From Candidatus Kaiserbacteria bacterium (GTDB lineage Bacteria > Patescibacteriota > Minisyncoccia > Phycocordibacterales > UBA2100), in contig JALWJR010000030.1 in NCBI GenBank assembly GCA_026996985.1, forward strand, positions 1-18,670: DNA of 18,670 bases. The letters run 5' to 3'. Numbering within the stretch: the first letter of the stretch is position 1; the number at the start of each line of letters is the position of its first letter. Position numbers and translations under genes: made by a program. The notes beneath the pieces were generated by a model that did not search any database, had not been told where the DNA came from, and was given only the letters and a program-made list of their open reading frames with translations. Positions 14,292 to 18,670 of the stretch are shown one piece after another.

Positions 14292-16775
14292 TTATTTGGC
14301 AACAAAATCCCGCTTATCAACCCACACTCCGTTTGCTGTATCGGCTACCGCTTTTATTGTGTTTATACCTTTTTTGGTTGGTATTATTGAAATTGAAAAT
14401 GGAGCTTGCATACTTGAACCTATAAATACACCGTTTAAAAAATATTCAACTCGTCTCACATTTAAATTTGGACTGTAACTCAATGTAACTATAACCAAAT
14501 CACCTGTTTTAATTAACGAATTGTTTTTGGGGTAAGATATTTTAAAATAGTGTGCCGTTGAATCTTTTATGTTTTGAGTTGTCTCATAACTTATTGTACT
14601 ATCACCGGTATCAGAACTTATTCCCTTTTGTTTTAACCATTCTTTAACCGAATACTCCCAATATCTATATTGAGGGTCAGATTCCGGATTCAGTGGGTAT
14701 GGTCCGGTTGGGTCATCTTTATCAACCCAATGCAAGATATTGTGTATTTCAATTTTACCATTTCTTTTCACTTGCCAAACTCCGTTTAAAATCGGTTTGT
14801 CTGAATTTGCCATCGGGGTATATTTTGGAAAATCTCTTTGCTTTCCCACAATATCAATTGCCGTTTTCATTAACTCTCTCCACTCGGGAGCAAGAACATA
14901 TCCGGCAAACCTGTTTTCTATCGGTGTTGAGTCATTGTTTCCGGCCCAAGCGCCTACAACAACATCAGGAGTAAATCCAACTATCCAAACATCTTTAAAA
15001 TTGTTTGTTGTTCCTGTTTTTGCGGCAACCGCTCTATCATGGAAAAACAACGGTGAGTTTACCCCGTAGGCCGGAGCTCTTGCGGTGTTGTCAGAGAGTA
15101 TGTCGGCAATTGCAGCTGCGGTCTGCGATGATATTACTCTTTTCCCTTCGGGTACATTATCTTCCAATACCGTACCTGATGAATCTTCAATTTTTAAAAT
15201 TCCCCTGGTTTTATACACAATTCCTCCGTTTGCAAAAGCGGTGTACGCGTTTGCAAGCTCCAGAAGAGACACCTCTCCCCCACCTAGCACAAGAGAAAAT
15301 CCGTAAAAATTGGCGGGTTTTGTAAGGCTCGTTATTCCCATTTTTTTTGCATGTTCAAGTGCGTTTTGAATACCAACAAGATAAAGTGTTTTAACCGCCG
15401 GTATGTTTATTGACTGAGCAAGAGCGTTTCGTATTGTCATTGGACCCCTGAATTTGCCATCAAAGTTCTCCGGAGCATAGCACCCATCTTCCATTTTAAA
15501 CTCATCGGGTCTGCATGAAAGAGAAAATTGTGTTTTAAGGTCAAAAAGTATCGTCTCCGGAGTGTAACCCTTTTCAAAAGCAAGAGAATAAACTATAGGC
15601 TTAAAAGTTGAACCGGGTTGTCTCAATGCTGTTGTGACATTAAATTTTCCATCTATTTTCTCATCAAAATAATCTCTTGATCCAACCATCGCCAAAATCT
15701 CTCCATTATTCGGATCAATGGCCACCATAGCGGAGTTTTGCGCTTTAAACTTTTTCTCGTTTAACAATGCATACTCTTTTACTATTTTTTCCGCTTCTTT
15801 TTGTAAATCATAGTTTAGCGTTGTAATAACCCTAAAACCCGATTTGTACAAAGCTTCCGTTCCATATTTTTCTTCCAAGTAATTACGGATATAAAAAACA
15901 AAGTGTGGAGCTTTTATATTTTTATCTCCATATTCAGTAAATTCAACTTGTTCATTTTTCGCTTGTTCATACTCTTTTTGAGTTATAAAACCGTTTTCAA
16001 GCATTTTCTTTAGAACCAAGTTTTTTCTCTGTTCAAGCTTGTCTCTGTTGGGTCCATAAGGTGAATAATAACTTGGTCTTTGGGGAAGAGCAGCCAGATA
16101 CGCCGCTTGTGCCAAAGAAACATCTTTGGCTGAGACTCCAAAATAATATCTTGCAGCCTCTTCAACTCCATAGATCGGCCCACCGTAAGGAGCGTCATTT
16201 AAATACATTTCAAGAATTTCGTCTTTGCTTTTTTGCGCATCAAGCTTTACCGCCAAAATCCACTCTTTTACCTTTCTGGAAATTGTCTTTTTTCTTGTCA
16301 AAAGAGCGTTTTTGACAACTTGTTGTGTAATGGTTGACCCGCCTTGAGAGTAAGAACCGGTTTTTAAGTTGGCAAAAACGGCTCTGACAATAGCAAGTGG
16401 TCTTATTCCTTTGTGATTGTAGAACTCATCATCTTCAATGGCTATTGTTGCATTTTTAATATGCCTTGAAATTTCAGATAACGGAACATAAGTTCTTCTT
16501 ATATCTTGATGTAGGTCAAACAAAAGAATTTTCCCGGTTCTATCATATATTTTTGTTGATTGTTCTATTTCTCTGTTATACAAATTCTCAATGGAAGGTA
16601 ACTCCAATGACGCAACCCACAAAAACACCGCCCCGGAAAACAAAAAAAACAAAGAAACCGAAACAGTAACAAACCAACGCCAAAAAACCTTGCTCTTGTC
16701 GTTTTTTTGTCTTTTTTGGCGTTTCTTGTGGTTTTTTTTATGTTTTGTTTTTCTTAAATTTAAAATCTTTGCCAC
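14292..16775 (-). CDS. mrcA: Class A penicillin-binding protein (PBP1A-type)
   Basis: This 827-residue bifunctional enzyme polymerises and crosslinks peptidoglycan outside the membrane. A very basic cytoplasmic tail (1-30, many Lys) precedes one membrane anchor (about 34-55). The GT51 glycosyltransferase has AIEDDEFYNHKG with catalytic Glu114, GGSTITQQVVKN at about 145-156, and KVKEW with Glu171. The transpeptidase has SxxK STFK with Ser389, SIN at 455-457, and KTGT at 586-589. A C-terminal beta-rich extension (about 740-827, FKISYPKNNSLIKTGD ... VRRVEYFLNGVFIG) resembles the Ig-like PBP C-terminal domain. All catalytic residues are present. The start is GTG 16775, supported by TATACT exactly six bases upstream and by the basic tail being in frame. 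The PBP1A or PBP1C class label is by overall pattern; mrcA is used loosely. Confidence 0.95.
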   Translation of the reverse strand: MAKILNLRKTKHKKNHKKRQKRQKNDKSKVFWRWFVTVSVSLFFLFSGAVFLWVASLELPSIENLYNREIEQSTKIYDRTGKILLFDLHQDIRRTYVPLSEISRHIKNATIAIEDDEFYNHKGIRPLAIVRAVFANLKTGSYSQGGSTITQQVVKNALLTRKKTISRKVKEWILAVKLDAQKSKDEILEMYLNDAPYGGPIYGVEEAARYYFGVSAKDVSLAQAAYLAALPQRPSYYSPYGPNRDKLEQRKNLVLKKMLENGFITQKEYEQAKNEQVEFTEYGDKNIKAPHFVFYIRNYLEEKYGTEALYKSGFRVITTLNYDLQKEAEKIVKEYALLNEKKFKAQNSAMVAIDPNNGEILAMVGSRDYFDEKIDGKFNVTTALRQPGSTFKPIVYSLAFEKGYTPETILFDLKTQFSLSCRPDEFKMEDGCYAPENFDGKFRGPMTIRNALAQSINIPAVKTLYLVGIQNALEHAKKMGITSLTKPANFYGFSLVLGGGEVSLLELANAYTAFANGGIVYKTRGILKIEDSSGTVLEDNVPEGKRVISSQTAAAIADILSDNTARAPAYGVNSPLFFHDRAVAAKTGTTNNFKDVWIVGFTPDVVVGAWAGNNDSTPIENRFAGYVLAPEWRELMKTAIDIVGKQRDFPKYTPMANSDKPILNGVWQVKRNGKIEIHNILHWVDKDDPTGPYPLNPESDPQYRYWEYSVKEWLKQKGISSDTGDSTISYETTQNIKDSTAHYFKISYPKNNSLIKTGDLVIVTLSYSPNLNVRRVEYFLNGVFIGSSMQAPFSISIIPTKKGINTIKAVADTANGVWVDKRDFVAK

Positions 16776-16809
16776 AGATACAGTATACTAATGAGACACA
16801 TATTAACAA
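16776..16809 (-). promoter_or_regulatory. PBP1A promoter (leaderless GTG)
   Basis: TTGTTA at 16809-16804, a 16-base spacer, and TATACT at 16787-16782 (minus) lie six bases before GTG 16775. A start codon at +1 that is GTG would be a leaderless GTG. Confidence 0.65.
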
Positions 16810-16843
16810 GGTTTGATGGTGTACACTCTCTTTAAGTGGAGAT

Positions 16844-16884
16844 TGTGGATAACTATGTGGAAAAGTGTATTATTTTGTGGATAA
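16844..16884. promoter_or_regulatory. Cluster of three DnaA boxes (candidate oriC or DnaA-regulated site)
   Basis: TGTGGATAA at 16844-16852 and 16876-16884 are exact copies of the canonical DnaA box (TTATCCACA on the minus strand). TGTGGAAAA at 16856-16864 also fits the TTWTNCACA consensus. All three point the same way within 41 bases of non-coding DNA, beside AT-rich sequence, with dnaN 0.7 kb away. The cluster lies 35 bases upstream of the PBP1A promoter. Confidence 0.65.
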
Positions 16885-16894
16885 CACAACCAAA

Positions 16895-17353
16895 TTATCT
16901 TATAAGGATTGATGCTGTAAGCGCTACGGCAATGGCATCATACTCATCATCAAGACGTTTTTTTGGTGGTAGTTTTGTAATGAGAGTAACCATTTTTATA
17001 ACCTCATCTTTGGAGGCTCTACCGTTTCCCGAGACGGCGGTTTTAATTTGAGTCGGAGTAAAATCTTGGATTTTTGCGCCTTTTTGAGCGGACATAACCC
17101 TTATCACACCAACAACTTCGGCAACCGACATAGCTGTTTTTTGGTTATAGTTTAGAAAAAGTTTTTCTATTCCCACTTTTTGTGGAGGAAATCTATCAAA
17201 TATTTTTTTTAACTCGTACGCTATTGTTTTTAATCTTTCTGAAAAATTTTGATTTTTATCGGTTTGTACACATGTGGAAAAAACCAACTTTTCATTTTCT
17301 ACAACCGCAACCCCCAGTCTGTCATAGCCGGGATCAAAACCAAAAACAAACAT
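16895..17353 (-). CDS. ruvC: Holliday junction endonuclease RuvC
   Basis: The 152-residue resolvase is slightly shorter than E. coli RuvC (173), ending soon after the last catalytic helix. It has the RNase H-like fold signature MFVFGFDPGYDRLGVAV with Asp7, VGIEKLFLNYN with Glu63, and RLDDEYDAIAVAL with Asp136 and Asp139. That supplies the four acidic metal ligands. It cuts junctions moved by RuvAB; ruvB is at 6267. ATG 17353 is chosen over the in-frame TTG at 17359 because TATACT lies exactly six bases before the ATG and because RuvC proteins start right at this strand. It lies 15 bases after the DciA-like stop and has its own promoter. Confidence 0.95.
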   Translation of the reverse strand: MFVFGFDPGYDRLGVAVVENEKLVFSTCVQTDKNQNFSERLKTIAYELKKIFDRFPPQKVGIEKLFLNYNQKTAMSVAEVVGVIRVMSAQKGAKIQDFTPTQIKTAVSGNGRASKDEVIKMVTLITKLPPKKRLDDEYDAIAVALTASILIR

Positions 17354-17368
17354 AAACAAAGTATATCA
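17354..17368 (-). promoter_or_regulatory. ruvC promoter (extended -10, leaderless)
   Basis: TGA-TATACT at 17368-17360 (minus) is an extended -10 with six bases before ATG 17353. The -35 region, inside the DciA-like gene, is weak. Confidence 0.6.
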
Positions 17369-17623
17369 TCAAAAAATATCTAAAACATGATCGTTTGTCT
17401 GTTGGTTGTATTTATTTAAGATACTTTGTTTGTTTTGAATAATTTCTTCTCGTATTACGGAATGACATTTAAGGTGTATGGTGTTTTTATTTATCTTAAA
17501 CTCATTGTAGTTAAGCTCAATTCCGGTATTTGCCAATACTGTTTTTATAAATATATCTTTTCTACTTTTCTCCGGAGCTTTTATTTTTTTATATCTTGAC
17601 AGTAAACTCTGTATCCCTTTCAT
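17369..17623 (-). CDS. DUF721/DciA-like small protein
   Basis: This 84-residue protein has a basic helical N-terminus (MKGIQSLLSRYKKIKAPEKSRK) followed by the pattern 'FKINKNTIHLKCHSVIREEI ... ILNKYNQQ'. That is the shape of the DUF721 core: a beta strand with a short turn, a second strand ending in a polar Ser/Arg, then a helix. DciA-type DUF721 proteins load the replicative helicase DnaB in bacteria lacking DnaC. The context fits: its ATG is two bases after the dnaN TAA (TAA-TC-ATG), so the two are translationally coupled in a replication operon. It is much shorter than typical DciA, so it may be a minimal version or a relative with another job. The family call is by pattern only. Confidence 0.55.
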   Translation of the reverse strand: MKGIQSLLSRYKKIKAPEKSRKDIFIKTVLANTGIELNYNEFKINKNTIHLKCHSVIREEIIQNKQSILNKYNQQTNDHVLDIF

Positions 17624-17625
17624 GA

Positions 17626-18670
17626 TTATTGATTCATTGGCATTACTATATAAGTGTACGAATTGTCAGATACACCTTTTATAACCAACGGTTGATGTTT
17701 TTGCGCAAAATTTAAAGTTATACTGTCGGTTTCTATAGATGATATTGTGTCTTTCAGGTATTTAAAATTGAAAGACATTTCAACATTTTCACCTTCAACA
17801 GTAGCCGGTGGGGTATCTGAAACGGAACCTATATCAGAGTTCTGAGCTTCAATTATAAACTTGTTTTCGTTAGGGTTTGCAATTAGTTTTGTTTTTCCAA
17901 ATTTATCTGAAAAAATTGAAGCTTTTTGGATTGAATTTGCAAAATCTTCTTTCAAAAGTGTTACTTTTGCAACAAATTCTTCCGGAATTATATTCTTATA
18001 ATCAGGAAAGGAGCCGTTCACAATTCTTGATGTTGCATACCATTTAGATGATTTAAATGATATTTGATCTTCATCAACAAAAACCGTTATTTTATCTTCC
18101 TCACCTGAAAGAAGATAAATGAATTCGTTTACATTTTGAATCGGTATGATTGTTGGTGGAAAATCGGAAACTGTTGTATTTATCCTTTTTTCAGCCAATC
18201 TAAACTGGTCTGTTGCAACAAAAACCAAATCAGTGTCCGAATATACATAAACAGATGATAATTCAGGTTTTATACTAGATAAAGAAGCACTATGTGTAAC
18301 CGAACTAAACCCTTTTATTAATTGTTTTGGGTCAATTTCAAATTCTGAAGCGTTTTCAGGTTTCGGAATTATCGGGAAATCCGAGTGGTCTATTGTGTTT
18401 ATACTTAAATTTTCAGTATCACTTTCAATTACAAGTTTATTGTCTTGTGTATATATATTTATTTTTTCAGGTTTTCTTAAAATTTTTACCGTTCTTAAAA
18501 AAACAGATGCCGGAACCGAAACCTCTCCTTCTTGTTTTATATCGGCAACAATGTTTGCCTCTATTGAAAAGTCTAAATTTGTTCCTTTGAAATAAACTTT
18601 TCCTTTTTCTGTTTTTATATTTATTCCGGTTATTGCCTGAAGAGTTGCTTTTGAAGGAATAATTTTAGAT
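17626..18670 (-). CDS. dnaN: DNA polymerase III beta sliding clamp (5' end outside window)
   Basis: The frame is open from the right edge to the TAA at 17628-17626, giving 348 residues. Only about the first 20 residues of a typical beta clamp are missing. All three clamp domains are seen: domain I with SKATLQAITGINI ... GEVSVPASVFLRTVK; domain II from FEIDPKQLIKGFSSVTHSAS to SDTDLVFVATDQFRLAEKR; and domain III ending SYTYIVMPMNQ, close to the usual YxVMPMR terminus that lines the partner-binding pocket. The clamp tethers DNA polymerases, including Pol I, to DNA. A shorter frame from the TTG at 18228 is only an artefact of start-codon searching, because the upstream codons encode conserved clamp sequence. 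It is the upstream gene of the DciA-like gene. Whether dnaA precedes it cannot be seen. Confidence 0.96.
   Translation of the reverse strand, partial: SKIIPSKATLQAITGINIKTEKGKVYFKGTNLDFSIEANIVADIKQEGEVSVPASVFLRTVKILRKPEKINIYTQDNKLVIESDTENLSINTIDHSDFPIIPKPENASEFEIDPKQLIKGFSSVTHSASLSSIKPELSSVYVYSDTDLVFVATDQFRLAEKRINTTVSDFPPTIIPIQNVNEFIYLLSGEEDKITVFVDEDQISFKSSKWYATSRIVNGSFPDYKNIIPEEFVAKVTLLKEDFANSIQKASIFSDKFGKTKLIANPNENKFIIEAQNSDIGSVSDTPPATVEGENVEMSFNFKYLKDTISSIETDSITLNFAQKHQPLVIKGVSDNSYTYIVMPMNQ

Noticed and set aside
14246..14320. Longer membrane-protein start at 14320
   Set aside because: It would overlap the PBP1A coding end by about 29 bases and place the -10 box inside the gene.
17626..18228. 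dnaN as a separate 200-residue gene starting at TTG 18228
   Set aside because: The frame stays open upstream to the window edge and encodes conserved clamp domains I and II, so it is one gene cut by the window.
1..18670. UGA recoding (Gracilibacteria/Absconditabacteria code)
   Set aside because: The conserved proteins read through without in-frame UGA and end at normal UAA/UAG stops, so the standard code suffices.
1..18670. CRISPR array, prophage, insertion sequence or defence island
   Set aside because: No regularly spaced repeats, Cas, transposase, integrase or phage-like frames are present; the content is housekeeping and envelope genes.

Overview
The window reads as a chromosome segment of a Candidate Phyla Radiation (Patescibacteria) bacterium, most likely of the Parcubacteria type. 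This is inferred from gene content and not from a marker tree. The supporting signs are a DNA polymerase I without a 3'-5' exonuclease domain, a shortened YebC, a stand-alone PilB-type ATPase, very large Cys-rich secreted proteins with Ig-like and peptidoglycan-binding modules, and an AT-rich genome using the standard code. No rRNA, tRNA, CRISPR array, integrase or transposase is visible.

Layout. Positions 1-3867 (minus strand): tsaE, polA, a secreted Ig-like protein, and the start of a probable holA that runs off the left edge. Positions 3910-5941 (plus): a PilB/GspE-family ATPase and a small unknown gene that ends in a strong terminator. Positions 5986-6266 are non-coding and contain a 112-bp element with perfect 24-bp inverted arms. 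Positions 6267-7250 (plus): ruvB, which overlaps the end of a convergent 1539-residue surface protein (7247-11866, minus). Positions 11971-12504 (plus): yebC. A long imperfect hairpin (12532-12690) separates yebC from a convergent polytopic membrane protein (12698-14245, minus). Then, all on the minus strand, come a class A penicillin-binding protein (14292-16775), a non-coding gap with a cluster of DnaA boxes, ruvC, a small DUF721/DciA-like gene, and dnaN running off the right edge.

Function. Many genes serve DNA replication and repair (dnaN, DciA-like, ruvC, ruvB, polA, probable holA). The rest serve tRNA modification (tsaE), translation or regulation (yebC), pilus assembly or secretion (pilB-like), and the cell envelope (PBP1A, the giant protein, the Ig-like protein, the membrane protein).

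The most striking regularity is in the promoters. For seven genes (polA, pilB, the giant protein, yebC, the membrane protein, PBP1A, ruvC) a good sigma70 -10 hexamer lies exactly six bases before the start codon, and tsaE fits within two bases. With normal -10 to +1 spacing the transcript would begin at the start codon, so these mRNAs are predicted to be leaderless. This also decides several start codons. Only the small gene at 5660 shows a clear Shine-Dalgarno sequence. The other main points are a candidate DnaA-box cluster (possible oriC) and two long intergenic inverted-repeat elements, one of which looks like a minus-strand small RNA with its own promoter and terminator.
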